From: Oreohelix idahoensis | Lineage: Eukaryota; Mollusca; Gastropoda; Stylommatophora; Oreohelicidae | Assembly (NCBI GenBank): GCA_024509875.1 | Contig: JAMPIV010013762.1 | Coordinates: 372,001-436,000, forward strand | Length of the DNA: 64,000 bases | Reading direction: 5' to 3' | Part shown: one piece after another, positions 10,257 through 21,237 of the stretch | Layout of the letters: the number at the start of each line of letters is the position of its first letter | Numbering within the stretch: position 1 is the stretch's first letter | Translations under genes and position numbers: made by a program | Notes under the pieces: model-generated | What the model was told of the DNA's origin: nothing | What the model saw: only the letters and a program-made list of their open reading frames with translations | Databases searched by the model: none

Positions 10257-10930
10257 ATTACAGTCACACTCATCGGTAGTTCCTATCTTTAGCTTGTTGA
10301 ATAGGTGGTATCTCAATCTGTAGTGGCCCGTGTGAAGTCTGAAGATTATCACTTGTTCTCTTCTGTTAAACTGGTAATATGCATCATTTTTGTGTGGCCT
10401 GGATGTTCTGCTTCCCATTTGTTCCTGTATATGCTTCTGATAAAACTCTTTGCCTCTTCAAAAGTTATACTTGTATCAGGCTGAGACAGCTTTCCACCTT
10501 CCTTTGCCAGTCTGTCAGCTTCTTCATTGCCGGAGATGTTGCAATGAGATGGGATCCACTGTACTACAACTCGTCTGAACTGGTGGCTCAGTTTGTGGAG
10601 TACTACTCTTAGGTCATCATGATATTAGGACTTCTGCTGCAGTTTTCAAGGCCTCTGCTCTGAAGTTGTTGATCCATCTGTGTAGGCATGGGTCCAGAAG
10701 TCGCTTGTGTAATGTTTCTGTATGTATTCTGTGGTTATGGCTCTTCTCTCTGTTGCAGTCTGGCTCTTCTTACTCTCAATACCAGGGAATATCATTTCTG
10801 GGAAGTGCTGTTGTTTCCAGGCAAGGAGCTTGCGTGCAGTATAGATGGGTTTAGCTGTTGATATCGCATACACAGGATCTGCTCTCATCTTTGTTTTGGT
10901 TTGTCTGGGTCTGTAAAGGCTGGACTTCAA
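10257..10930 (-). pseudogene. RNase H-type LINE relic
   Basis: Minus-strand fragments read THAYTDGSTT (RNase H first catalytic Asp context) and, further left, VIIFRLHTGHYRLRYHLF and GTTDECDC, which match the RNase H and C-terminal zinc-like region of the RNase H-bearing LINEs at 1.7-3.9 and 51.6-55.8 kb. Several frame breaks separate the pieces. Confidence 0.7.
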
Positions 10931-12004
10931 AATAGGTAGTTTTCAAAAATTTAACACGTCATACCTGTCTGTACCTCTTTGCTCTGTGAATGTGGCCGGC
11001 AAGAGGTAGCTTTTGTTTGCGTTATAGGCCTACACTGCAGGGACTTGTTCTTTCCATATTTTGGGGGTGCTGCTTGAATGAGGATCTGGTGTTTTCCATC
11101 CCCACTTGGTACCATGTTGTCTGTCTGAAAAAAAAAAATACGCAGGAAACTCTTTTTGTAAACAGAGTCACTTCTATGTAAAATTAAATGATATCACTTA
11201 TGAAAAACATGCTAGAGTAATTCTAATACAAATACCAGCTTATATTAGCCTTATGAGCCCTACGTAGTTTTTGAGGGTCTCCGATAGAATAGGATAACTG
11301 CTTCCTCAGGCATGTCATACAAGATGGCTAATACAGGATGTGCATGAGGCTGGCAACCTCATAATGTAAAACCACTGCTGCATGAGTGAATTCAAATTCA
11401 TAAGACCCAATATTTAGGAATCTAAATTCTATTTACTCTTCTATCTTATAGGCATGAGTAAGAGAATTTCCAGAGAAAAAAATCATCTTGTAGAAACTAC
11501 TAAGTAAGTGCATGATATCTTATTTGTGGTATGAGTGTGAATCATGTTGTTTGATAAGGATGAGACCATGTGATTTGTCCATGCACTCAGGTTGTCTGCT
11601 GCGCTAACTTAAGTAGTTGAAGCACTTCTGTTTTTCCATTTTTTTGTGACTTCGCTTAGACAGTATTTCCTATAAATTTAATTAGTAACAGTTAATAATA
11701 TTACAATCACTAAGATTTGTGGGTACTGGAGTATTAAGCTGTCAAAAGTTCTGCAAATCTTGCTGTCCTCAGAGGTGAGATGTGCTGCTTTTCATCAGGG
11801 TTTATGCTTTCGTCTGTACAAGGTTTGATGCAAAACGGGCAAGTACTTTTGCCTTCTTTGTAGTTGAGGTCAGCCATGTCCTTACACATGGTCATTCATC
11901 ATCATCATTACCCCTCAGCTTCCCAAAGAGAATAGGCCTTCAACAACTGAAACATTGTGCAGCATTTACAGATCAGCACCTCAAAAAGCTGCTGCATCAT
12001 GACC
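10931..12004. other. Intron sequence, mostly unexplained
   Basis: Apart from the family H repeat at 11268-11395, no gene, tail or terminal repeat was seen. AT-rich, with short poly-A at 11128-11138. Confidence 0.4.
11268..11395 (-). repeat. Interspersed repeat family H, inverted partial copy
   Basis: On the minus strand it contains GGTTGCCAGCCTCATGCACA and a GACATGCCTGAGGAAGCAG-like block in the same order as other copies. Confidence 0.55.
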
Positions 12005-12245
12005 ATCCTCCAACTCCCGAAGTAGAACTAACAAATTCATGCCAAGTCCTCCTGTCCCATGCCATTAGCTCAAAGTCCTTCCATATCCTCCTCATCCCAA
12101 TCATTTGTCTCCAGTTCTCTTCTCCATGAGTATTTTGGTCTCCCTCTATCTCTCTTACCCCAGGGATTCCAGAACAAGGACTACTTTGTAATGTTATCAA
12201 CAGATTTTCTCAATGTTTGTCCTATCCATCAGCAGCGTCATCTCA
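12005..12245 (-). repeat. Interspersed repeat family F (probable LINE 3' end), copy 1
   Basis: Contains CATGCCAAGTCCTCCTGTC, CATGCCATTAGCTC and CCAGTTCTCTTCTCCATG. The same blocks recur at 22.12-22.25, 31.2-31.3 and 45.34-45.56 kb. The minus strand encodes phrases such as LMAWDRRTWHEFV, suggesting the 3' coding end of a LINE. Confidence 0.5.
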
Positions 12246-12483
12246 TCTCCTGCTTGACTGGTCACTCACTGAGTGAATTTATGAGCAATCTATCAGTAGT
12301 ATCCCCAATATATTCTTCATGAATGATATATATCTATGTTTTAAAATAACGATGTACAAATTATGTGATGTTTTCAGATAAGACCTGCAAAGTGAGTTAA
12401 ATTTCTTCAACTGATGTATCCAAAGATATGAATTTCTATTTGATTCAAAAATGAGTGGAATTTCACACAATTATATGTATTCC

Positions 12484-13970
12484 CAAATATATAAATTAAA
12501 AAATAATATGGTATGAAATCAGTTTTACAAGTAAACGGTACACATGAGACAAGGGACGTTTCGGGTTTTACCCTTCGTCAGCCACAGTTACGAACAGGTG
12601 ACAAGGACAAGAACTACATATAGGTACTACAAAGGTCTATGATGATGAGGAAAATGACAAATGAGCGATACAAGCAGATGAAACCACGGTGATGAGCGAA
12701 ATGATAACAGTAATAATGCAAGAAAATCGTGAAACCAGAAAGACATGTCGAAACAAGAAAGTAAATAATCAACGAAACGAAGACAGAAATGAACAACAAT
12801 ATTAAAATGTGTAAAAAAATCACTTAGCTGGATCGAAGAAAGGAACATTCAAAATGGCTGAAAAAATAAGGCGTCATGCGGAAGTGACGTAGGAGCTAGT
12901 GACGGCTAAGAACAGATAATTGAGGAAACGAAACGAACCAAAGCAAAAACAAGGATAGATAAGAAAATAACGACAGAAGCCACCAGAATTATGCAAAATG
13001 ATGCTGGACATTCATCCCAGCAGGAGCTAAAACGCGCATTTGAAAAATGAGATGATTCTCCAACGAAAAGCGAGTTCCGTCGTCGCCGATACATAAACGG
13101 AGGGCAGTGACATGAATGTCAGAGTTACCTGAATGGTCAGGGCTGTTGAAGTGAAGGGCCACCGGTAAATGTTTGCCATGATGGATGTCATTCAAGTGCT
13201 ACCGAAACCTGTCTGCAAACGTCTGCCAGTTTCACCAATATAGGCATGCCACACCTCTTGCAGATGATAGCATAAATCAGGTTTCTGGATTCGCACGTGA
13301 AAGACTCCCCAATGGCAAATTTACCGTTCGGAAAGGAGACTGCTGCGTTTGGAGTACAAAAGGACAGATCTTACATATGCGGCATTGGCACGGTTTAGTA
13401 CCAAAGTGAGAAGGACTAGTTTGTCTCAAGCGACTATGCACAAGAATATTCCTAAAATTCTTATCCTTACGATATGCCAACAAAGGGGTATCACGAAACA
13501 ACTCTCTGGTATCAGGATCGGAGGGGAGAATAGGCAGATGACGGAACAGAATTTTTTTTTTCACCGCCAAACAGTGAGGGTGGAAAGTTAAGACAAGTTT
13601 GAGTCTGTCAGATGTAGTAGTAGGTTTAGCAGTAAGTGCAACCTGACGAGTGATGGGACTAATGCGATTAAGGGCATCAGATAAGACTCTTTCAGGATAT
13701 GATGTCGGCGAAAAAACTCGAGCATTTCTTGAGCTCGTTCATGGAAATCATCTTCATCGTGACATATCCGACGTAAGCGTAGAAGTTGAGAGTAGGGAAT
13801 GGAATTTTTACAGCTGGGAGGGTGAGAAGAGGTGTAAAGAAGGAAACCATGAGCATCAGTAGGTTTATAAAAGACAGAGGTAGTAAGGCCAGTAGGAGTA
13901 ATATTGACAGTGAGGTCAAGGAAGTTAAATGAAATGGTAGAAATCTGAGAAGTGAATTTGATTGCATTTG
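12484..13970 (-). mobile_element. Penelope-like retroelement (RT C-terminus plus GIY-YIG), copy 1
   Basis: Flanked by ATATGTATTCC at 12473-12483 and 13971-13981. Reading leftward, the minus strand encodes SVFYKPTDAHGFLLYTSSHP and IPYSQLLRLRRICHDEDDF (late reverse transcriptase region of Penelope-like elements), then PLLAYRKDKNFRNILVHSRL and KPCQCRICKICPF (linker with Cys motif), then YIGETGRR and LNDIHHGKHLPVALHFNSPD (GIY-YIG endonuclease core). Frames are broken at several points, including just after GETGRR. The 5' part of the reverse transcriptase is missing. A hammerhead-like motif lies near its left (3') end. Confidence 0.88.
12555..12581 (-). ncRNA. Candidate hammerhead ribozyme core, Penelope copy 1
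   Basis: Read on the minus strand: CTGACGA, one extra A, stem GGGT, loop AAA, stem ACCC, then GAAAC and GTC. Hammerhead cores need CUGANGA, a stem-loop II, GAAA, a stem III and a UH cleavage site. Penelope-like elements are known to carry such motifs, often with a minimal palindromic ACGT stem III that works as a dimer. The ACGT is present. The extra A before stem II and a poorly paired stem I weaken the call. Confidence 0.45.
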
Positions 13971-13981
13971 ATATGTATTCC

Positions 13982-14374
13982 TAGAATGGTTATGGGACAG
14001 ATGTGTCAGGTCATTGGCAACATTTAGATCAAGCTCTTGTCTTAGAATCCACTAAATTCTATTTCTGTTGGCTGCTGTCATTGTGTCCATATTTCTATAA
14101 TATTATTAGTTATATCCGCACATACTAAAAGTTCAATTCATGGCTGGTGAATACATTTGATTATAAATAGCTGTTTCCTTTTATACTTACACCAACTCCA
14201 GATATGCATTAGTAAACTTATAAATGCTTTCCACACATCACTAAGCTTAATGTAAATTCACAATGATAAATATACACGATCACTTATAGCTTCCACACAT
14301 TCATATGGAGTTCACAGCTGATATATATGTTCACAATTACGTATTTTATGTATGGTGATTAAGTTAAACTATGT
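13982..14374. other. Intron sequence between two Penelope insertions
   Basis: AT-rich with no recognised coding sequence, terminal repeat or tail. Confidence 0.4.
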
Positions 14375-14451
14375 GTGGGAAAATATAAGTATATAAACCA
14401 ATAAAACGGTATTGAATCAGTTCTACAAATAACGGTTCACATGAAACAAGG

Positions 14452-14477
14452 GACGTTTCGGGTTTTACCCTTCTCAG
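14452..14477 (-). ncRNA. Degenerate hammerhead-like motif, Penelope copy 2
   Basis: The same layout as copy 1 (GAAACGTC and the GGGT/ACCC hairpin), but the conserved box reads CTGAGAA instead of CTGACGAA, a loss of one base. If the motif is a real ribozyme in the family, this copy should be inactive. Confidence 0.35.
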
Positions 14478-14632
14478 CCACAAACAGGTGACAAAAACAA
14501 GAATTACATATAGGTACTACAAAAACATACGATGATGAGAAATATACACCAAATGGACGATACAAGCAGATGGAAAAAGTAAACAACAACAGTGATGACC
14601 GAAAAAAGAACAATAATAATACAAGAAAATCG

Positions 14633-15036
14633 ATGACTACAACCCACAAAAGCCAGATTCAAACCTCAGAAATGAGGTATCTGAGGAAGGTGGTTGAAGT
14701 AACAAGAAGAGACATGGTCCGCAACCAGACGATACGTCAAGGCCTAAAATCCCACCCGCTGCAGACCCAAATAGAACAGTCCCAACTAAGATGGTTTGGC
14801 CATGTCTGCAGAATGGGAGAAGATCGGCTACCACGACAAGCATGGGAAACAAAGAGCCAAGGATTCAGACCTCCAGGACGACCCAGAGTCCACTGGGAGG
14901 ACAATATTAGACAATCTTTGAAGGACCGAGGACTAGAATGGAACCAGGCCAGGAAGAAGACAGCCGATAGGATAGTCTGGCGCTCTCTCTTCCAAACCTC
15001 TACACCTCACGGTAGAAGAGGAACGACTAAGTAAGT
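14633..15036 (+). mobile_element. LINE 3' fragment with (TAAG)n tail nested in Penelope copy 2
   Basis: Flanked by AAGAAAATCG at 14623-14632 and 15037-15046. The frame open from the left end to about 15034 encodes EMRYLRKVVEVTRRD, QLRWFGHVCRMGEDRLP and PPGRPRVHWEDNIRQSL, the C-terminal part of LINE proteins. The tail is ACTAAGTAAGTAAG. A longer inverted relative lies at 21.24-22.0 kb with the matching CTTACTTACTTAGTC end. Confidence 0.82.
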
Positions 15037-15293
15037 AAGAAAATCGTAAAATCTAAAAGAAATACCGAAACAAGAAAGTAAACAATCAACGAAACGAAAA
15101 AAAGAGAATGAACAAAACTTTGGAACAAGTAAAAGTTCACTGAGCTCGATCCGAAGATGCTGGGAAAGAAAGCCGTAGTATTCCGTCACAGAAATCGCAA
15201 GGAAGTGGGAAAATATGTATTCTTATTTGTTGTCTTCCATTTGGTAAGTCTGGGTTACTATGGTTAAAAAAAAACATATTTTTCAATACTTAC

Positions 15294-15376
15294 TACTGCT
15301 GCTGTTACATCAGGTGAAGGAACCAAGACTGGAAGAGCTGATGGTGGAGCAGGTAAACTAGGTATCTGAGGGTCAC
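15294..15376 (-). CDS. ZMYM-like gene, coding exon 7
   Basis: An 83-nt exon with acceptor TTATTGATCAG and donor GTA/GTAAGT. It enters with two bases completing a Gly codon and leaves in phase 0. It encodes DPQIPSLPAPPSALPVLVPS then PDVTAAV, a Pro-rich linker. The other two frames contain stops (TGA or TAA), which supports the assigned phase. Such Pro/Ser-rich linkers separate the last MYM finger from the Pro/Val repeat in this family. Confidence 0.75.
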
Positions 15377-16350
15377 CTGATCAATAAGTGAAAACATGGA
15401 TAAAATGTAACATCCTATGACAAATTTTACTACAAAGTATTATTTCTGAAATGTACAAAATCATTCCTATTTCTACAGGTCTGTATAAACCGGATTTTTT
15501 TTTCCATTTTCAGATGTTGCTCAAATTGATTCAAATGTATCCCAAATTCACCCAAATTGTGTTTGAAAATAAGCCCCAAAGTCACTCAAATGTGTTTGGA
15601 AATAGTCCAAGTCACCCAAAATGTGTTTGGAAATGGCCCAGTCTCCCAAAATAGTCAGAAATCACCCAAATTCTGGTTAAACAGTAGCCCAAAGAAACTT
15701 TTGATTTTCAGAATATTTCGGTTTTTGGATAAATGGATATATACCTGTATTAATGAAATAGCATCACAATGCAACTCAAATTACAGGGAAAAAAGTTTCA
15801 TGGGCACAACTTGACTAATGTAGGTAATACATTAATAAAACAGCATAACATTATCTATGACCCTAAAATTTACTTGCCCTGCAAAAGTAAATCTCTAATT
15901 TCTTGTTGCAGATTACCAGGTTCAATCCTAATGTCCAATGTGAGATATGACTTGCTTATATGATGTACTACTTTATGATGTCTGCTACTACATTAATCCA
16001 TCTTCTAGATCATCCCTATCTGTTCCTTTCATTCAGTTACTGTCGTAATTTTTTATCTGAGAGGGTGCTGATGAATATTGGTCCCTTTAGAATGTAAAGT
16101 GATATTGAAGGCTCTGTGAGAATAAGGATTTAGGAGAATGAGGTAGTAGATTCACAAGCGCTGGGAAGGAGCAAGGACAGTCTCTTATTACGACAATATC
16201 TGTTTTCTCACAGACTACTCCTATCTCTCTTCTGCACAAACAATTGTTTGTCAGTTCCAGTCGCTCAGGCGCTCACCGATTTGGTGATTCTGTCGCTCAA
16301 CGTACATGAATACCCTACACAGATGGAAATGTTTGGAGTTTTAGGCCAAC
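15377..16350. other. Intron sequence with a degenerate minisatellite
   Basis: Contains the 15530-15680 tandem repeat described separately. The rest is AT-rich with no recognised gene or element boundary. Confidence 0.4.
15530..15680. repeat. Degenerate ~31-bp minisatellite
   Basis: Three to four imperfect units, each starting GTGTTTG(A/G)AAAT and ending (T/G)CACCCAAA or a close variant. Units shorten from about 33 to 30 bp. Open stretches across it are repeat artefacts. Confidence 0.6.
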
Positions 16351-17387
16351 CGACAACCAACACAATTAATGATTAACACCTTTATTATCATAAAGGACTC
16401 ACACATCATTGTACATTTACAGTCAAAAATCAAAGGTTACAGAATACAAATATAACAAGGGAAGAGGGGTTTTTGAGGAGAAATATCCCATCCACCGTTT
16501 CCCGTTTATATTTACTAACAGACAAAACCCGGTCCCAAAGACAAGAAAGGGGGTGGGGCGATCAGAGATAGGCAATTTAACCCACTGGTAAAGTTATTAC
16601 TCTGAGGCAAGGGGTTACAGAAAGAAGGGGGGGGGTGTAGAGGAAAGCTAGGGTTCTCAATTGTCTCCCTTTAAATCAACAAATTTTACGGGAGGGGGAA
16701 GGAACACAGTTACCCGATCCCGCTAGGAGAGATCCCGTACAAGGAATATAATGCACCTTAGTACAAGGTCGAACTAATTAAAAGGGTAAAGAAAAGATAA
16801 ATCTCCTTTCATTCAAAAAAACACACTAGGGCTGGCCATCCCCACAAACACACACGCAGACTTACCGAAAGGTGAATTCTGGCACTTCATAGGAAATACA
16901 TCAAAAAACAGCACTAAACCTTGGCTTAGGTAAAAGTATTTTCTTCCGTGTACAGCCCCAGATTTTGCGGGTTTGTTGAAGTTAACAAAGTGTCCCGAAA
17001 TCGCTGGACGTTGAAGTTTAACGGTACTGTTTGTTTATTAGATAAAGTTCCTAAAGAAAGGCACAGGCACTTGGCTAAGCGTGAGGTATGGTGTGGTTCC
17101 TAAAATTGGCACAGCTGGTGGAGATAACTTCCTTTTTCCGTAATGTCACAAGTTAAGAAAACACTGAGGTAAGTTCTTCTTCGGGGGGGGGGGGAGTAAA
17201 ATCCACTGAATATACGTGACAGACAGTGTTCAAGTAGATCGATGTTTTTTCTTCACAAATAGGGGCAGTGAATAAAATATGTTCTGCTTCCAGTTTTCTT
17301 TAAGGACTCTATATGAACTAGTATTTTTAAAGTGTTTCTTGAATGGCTTTTTTCTCAGTTACGTTCAGAGGAGCGGGGCCCATTACA
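16351..17387. other. Unassigned block next to an LTR-like unit
   Basis: No coding sequence recognised. It may be the internal or degraded part of the LTR element whose candidate primer-binding site is at 17388-17398. G runs occur at 16628-16635 and 17186-17195. Confidence 0.3.
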
Positions 17388-18664
17388 GGTCGCCACCAGT
17401 TTAGCTTTAAAAAAGTTCATATGTTACTGGAGTTATCAAATTGAGTTTGGCAGAACTCTGTATATAATTAATAATTGCTGGGATGCAGGTTGAATGATCG
17501 TTCTGAATGAAAGATAATCAAAACAAGAAATGCATTACAAATCATATTATAATCTGACGCAATAAATTACAGTTAGCCTATTTACTTATTAGCGTCGTCA
17601 ATTAACAAATCAGGAAAACTTCCCGTGAGTTAAAAATAATTAAAAGCACATCTATCTATACAGAACTAAACTGTATTAAAGTTATAATTCTCTTTAACGT
17701 CTGCAAAATAAATTTACGCGTCAATTGTATTAGGAAATACTTTTAGCTGTAACATTAGTTTGCACTAGAACTTTGAAAATGGGTTTATTTAATAAGGTTA
17801 AATTTACACCACAATCCATTGAAATCAATTGAAATAACTCGACCACTGATCACTCGAAGCTAATGTATAAATTACCGTCTGCACAGAAAGAATACACTCC
17901 AATAGTCACGAAGGTAGATGAAATCCAGCAGGAATCCGACTATGCTAGTGCAACTAGGATTCTGTCAGAGCGAACGATAAAATGCAGTTTTTCGGAGTTC
18001 TCTATTTATACTTCTCGAATGTAACTTGAATGGGGCGTGTTAAATTTTCGCACCTTTCTTGAACTTGAGCAAAATTCGAGATACCTCGCCGTGGTGTTAA
18101 CCGTTGCAATTCCTACGATTCCCCCGGTCTACCGATTTCCTTCCGTCTCAGGCTGCTCGCATAAGAGTGCGAAAATTTCCCGAGAAGCTAACTCTGTGAG
18201 CTGAAAGTTCCTGATTCTTTAGATCGCGGCCGCTCCACGTTGAATTCTGAAGATCAGCCTGTTCTTTGACGGTACCGCTGTTCTGAGAGCTTTGGCAACT
18301 CCCACCAGGCGGGGTGACAGCCAGGTAAGAAAATGATCTGCTGTTATTGCTCTAGAAACAGGAGTGAGTCTGTGGCCCGTCCTTTTTTTGGGCCGGCGTT
18401 AAGGGAAAGATTGCTATAAATCGTTCTCAGAAATGGTTGTGGGCGGGATTTAACCTCCCATCAAAGGCCATGCGATCTCAAACGTTCACATAAGATAGCA
18501 GGCTACATATTAATGATCCAGCGTGTAAGGTTCTCGTAGTAATGCTGCATGCCGGTAAAAGTTACAACAGATGATCAGGGGTTCTAAAGTTATGAGAGGC
18601 CAATATTCTGTTATCATCCATCGAGTCAGGGAAATTCATTTGTCATACTTAGACGTATGTCACA
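17388..18664 (-). mobile_element. Candidate LTR and primer-binding site (minus strand)
   Basis: On the minus strand the block opens TGTGACATACG, has a TATA box GTATAAATAG (18011-18002) and ends close to TGGTGGCGACC (17398-17388), which looks like a tRNA-complementary primer-binding site. The Gmr1-like element at 56.85 kb has the related TGGTGGCCATAAG. No matching second LTR is seen, so this could be an LTR plus a degraded leader. Exact ends are uncertain. Confidence 0.4.
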
Positions 18665-18789
18665 GTTACATGCTGCTGACTGGCTAGGCCCCATCATGAA
18701 GTATTCAAACCACTTCACCCATTGTGTTTCCTCACTGTTTTCACCCACTTTGCTGATCTTTTCATTCCTGACTTGACAGTTCTTCATGT
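18665..18789. other. Short unassigned intron stretch
   Basis: Nothing recognised between the LTR-like block and a SINE. Confidence 0.3.
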
Positions 18790-18990
18790 TTCCATATGAT
18801 GGTCACATTTGCTCATTTACCAGTTCCCTTCCTCACTGCCTTTACCTTCCCAAACTCAAAAGCAGAGCCAGATACTATTTACAGCTGGGCAGATTGAAGC
18901 ATAAAGCTACCAGGTTTTGAACCCCGAATCCAGTTAACTTTGTCATAAGGCAAGCACTCTAGCCACTTAGCCAATTGAATGCCCATATCA
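18790..18990 (-). mobile_element. tRNA-derived SINE, inverted copy
   Basis: On the minus strand it carries an A-box-like GGCTAAGTGGCTAGAGTGC and a B-box-like GGTTCAAAACC, followed by a body with GAAGGTAAAGGCAGTGAGG and GGGAACTGG. The layout matches the plus-strand copy at 45.04-45.25 kb. Confidence 0.65.
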
Positions 18991-19060
18991 CATATTACTT
19001 TAAAATAAATGACCATTCTAAAAACAGGACAAATAGTATTTGTATTTGTAAGAAACTTAC

Positions 19061-19129
19061 CCCCCTGTGGTGCTAAGGACATGACCTGAGATATGACAGG
19101 AAATGTAGGTGACTGCTGCCTTGCCGTTG
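19061..19129 (-). CDS. ZMYM-like gene, coding exon 6
   Basis: A 69-nt exon between acceptor CTCTTTTACAG and donor GGGGG/GTAAGT on the minus strand, both strong. It enters with two bases completing an Ala codon and leaves in phase 1. It encodes TARQQSPTFPVISQVMSLAP, a Gln/Pro/Ser-containing linker after the last MYM finger. Phase agrees with both neighbours. No domain is recognised in it. Confidence 0.75.
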
Positions 19130-19724
19130 CTGTAAAAGAGACAAGATATTTTTTAACTTTTTTGGGAGGATGTGGTAGCCAACCTCAAGCTCCATCCTTT
19201 TTAGTCACCACCTATCATGACATTGTCTGTTAGGTTACATCCTGTTCGGGCGCTAGTAATGTACACTTGGCAAAAAATTTTTAAACCTGCAATATTTGTG
19301 GTCTGGCTGTACAAAAGCAGGTGTTTATAGGTGGACGGCCTCTGTCCTGTATCATGCATACTTCAAGTACAAACGTAATATATGATGCTGGTAAAAATGT
19401 CTACCAGTAAGCTATAAATAAGTACAAACATCTAAGTATGAGTGTATCTTTACAAGAAATTAATGCTGCACAAATTTTATATACAGAAGGGTACTAACTC
19501 TAATTCTGTGTTTTATTAACACTGTATTTAAATATATAAATATTGCAACACCTTTGTTTTCTTCAAAAACCCTGAGACATCAGCTTGAAAATACTCAAAA
19601 AAAAAAAAAAAAAAAAAAAAAAGTGGTTCTGAGCAATCTATTGGTGGGTCCAATAAATGATATGATGTGTTCAGTAGCTTGCAATAGCACTTCCCCCCCC
19701 CCCCTTTTTGAAAACCTTTATTTC
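19130..19724. other. Intron sequence with poly-A and poly-C runs
   Basis: Holds an A run at about 19597-19622 preceded by CCCTGAGACATCAGCTTGAA (a phrase also near 8527-8542) and a C run at 19693-19704. The A run may be a retroposon tail. Confidence 0.4.
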
Positions 19725-19737
19725 ATATCAACCGCTC

Positions 19738-20048
19738 GGGACCGAAGACGCAGCAACAGTGATAAATGCAGTCAGTGACCCATAGCTTGACTGCTTGCGT
19801 CAGGGTCAGCGAACTAGAGCTGACCAAGACCCTACTCCACCTCCAAGTGGTGGTCCTGGAAACAGGCTGCATCACTGCAGTCTGGCTGAGAGAGTAGGAA
19901 TCGAAGAGGGAAGGCTAGCCTGGTCCCAAAAATGCCATGCTGAAACCGAATGTGTCAGGCCGAAAGGCGCAAATATCACAGCTTTGCTGTAAACAGCGAC
20001 ACAACGTAACAAACGTCCCTTTTAGGATGAACACAGAAGAAGAAGAAG
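19738..20048 (+). mobile_element. SINE family C, copy 1, with 13-bp target duplication
   Basis: Flanked by ATATCAACCGCTC at 19725-19737 and 20049-20061, ending in a (GAA)n tail. Shared blocks: AGCTTGACTGCTTGCGTCAG, AGCTGACCAAGACC, GGTCCTGGAAACAG and GGCCGAAAGGCGCAAATATC. Other copies are 23104-23403 (inverted) and 50235-50520. Confidence 0.88.
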
Positions 20049-20061
20049 ATATCAACCGCTC

Positions 20062-20544
20062 CAGTATTTTACCCCACTTGTTATATAAAGTAATTTTTTT
20101 TACAAAAATGAATATTTTTGAGTTATTGATTAATAAAACTATCAAGCTGTCATATTTTTTTCAAAACTCGTTTTGTTTTTTAATTATCTAAAAATATGTG
20201 TAAATAAGGAGCATGGAGCCTTATCGTTCTGATGTACCCCCCCCAATAATTCTTGGATCTGCAGTGGAGCAATCTCATGTTTACAAAATTTGTCAAGTTA
20301 AAAAATAAAAGGCCATAGCCTGAACAGCAAACATGCAAAAGTATTGGTCATCTAATGAATATATTGTAACAACAGGAAAGATTATAGAAAAAAGATACAA
20401 ATGACAAAGGGAGAAGAAACTGAACAGTTTGACATCATGGCATGGAATACCATCAACAACAGAACTGACAAACAGCATTTGAGAAAAAAAGTTGTGGAGA
20501 AACATGATCACTCAAGCCACCAGGCAGTAAAGATAGTAGATGGT
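20062..20544. other. Intron sequence, nothing recognised
   Basis: AT-rich. No splice-flanked open frame or repeat terminus was found. Confidence 0.4.
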
Positions 20545-20760
20545 GCATGGTATGAATGCACCACTGCAGCTGGTATCCTTGCAGAAAGCCTGCATCAAAG
20601 CATGTATGTGCTCATGTAGCGATGGTTTCTGTAGCAATTTTTATTTCATGATGAGGTTGCCAGTCGGAAACACAGTCACCTCTAAAGATTTGCCTGAGTC
20701 GTTCTATTTTTTTCGTATTCTCATAGATTCAAGAAACTAGGTGTAGCTCTAGACTCCACA
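20545..20760 (+). repeat. Interspersed repeat family H, copy 2
   Basis: Contains ACCACTGCAGCTGGTATCC, GATGAGGTTGCCAGTC and TTTGCCTGAGTCGTTC in the family order. Confidence 0.55.
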
Positions 20761-21237
20761 AGGAGTGAAAAGGGAAATAAATGAATGTTGGATCACCTGT
20801 TAGCACTCTGGGCTTTTCTCCCTGCTGCTGGAGCTAGCTTTCTTTTGTCCTCCACTAGCTGTAAGCATGCATCTTTCTGATTTCTTCAATGGATTTTGTT
20901 TTCATGCTTCATGTTAAATTTAACTGCCGTTGCCCATTCTGCAAAATTCTAGGACTTACCTCAATAATAGTGCAGAACTTCTGTAGTATATTCTCATCTT
21001 TTCCCCAGGCACTGCCAGCAATTTATTTTCATAACTGCCACTCCTTACTCACAGCCAGTTTTTCTTAATCTATGATAATCTGTACTTTCTGGCTCAAATG
21101 GCCATCAAACGTAATACCTGGCCACAATGCCCCATAAAAACACAACGGGCTGTGGTAACAGAAAGGCGCCTGGCCAGCAAAAGTGTATAACTGACAACCA
21201 TGAAGGAAGTAGCCTGGCCTATATCCAACTGACTGTT
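20761..21237. other. Intron sequence, nothing recognised
   Basis: No recognised feature; ordinary AT-rich sequence. Confidence 0.3.

Larger units (their letters stand above)
14387..15204 (-). mobile_element. Penelope-like retroelement, 3' fragment, copy 2
   Basis: Flanked by GTGGGAAAATAT at 14375-14386 and 15205-15216. Its left part matches the left part of copy 1 (TACAAATAACGGTTCACATG, then GGGACGTTTCGGGTTTTACC), and its right part matches copy 1 around 12.7-12.8 kb. It is interrupted by a LINE fragment at 14633-15036. Only the non-coding 3' region remains. Confidence 0.8.

Noticed and set aside
12614..12848. Hydrophobic minus-strand frames resembling membrane segments
   Set aside because: They lie in the non-coding 3' part of the Penelope element and differ between the two copies.
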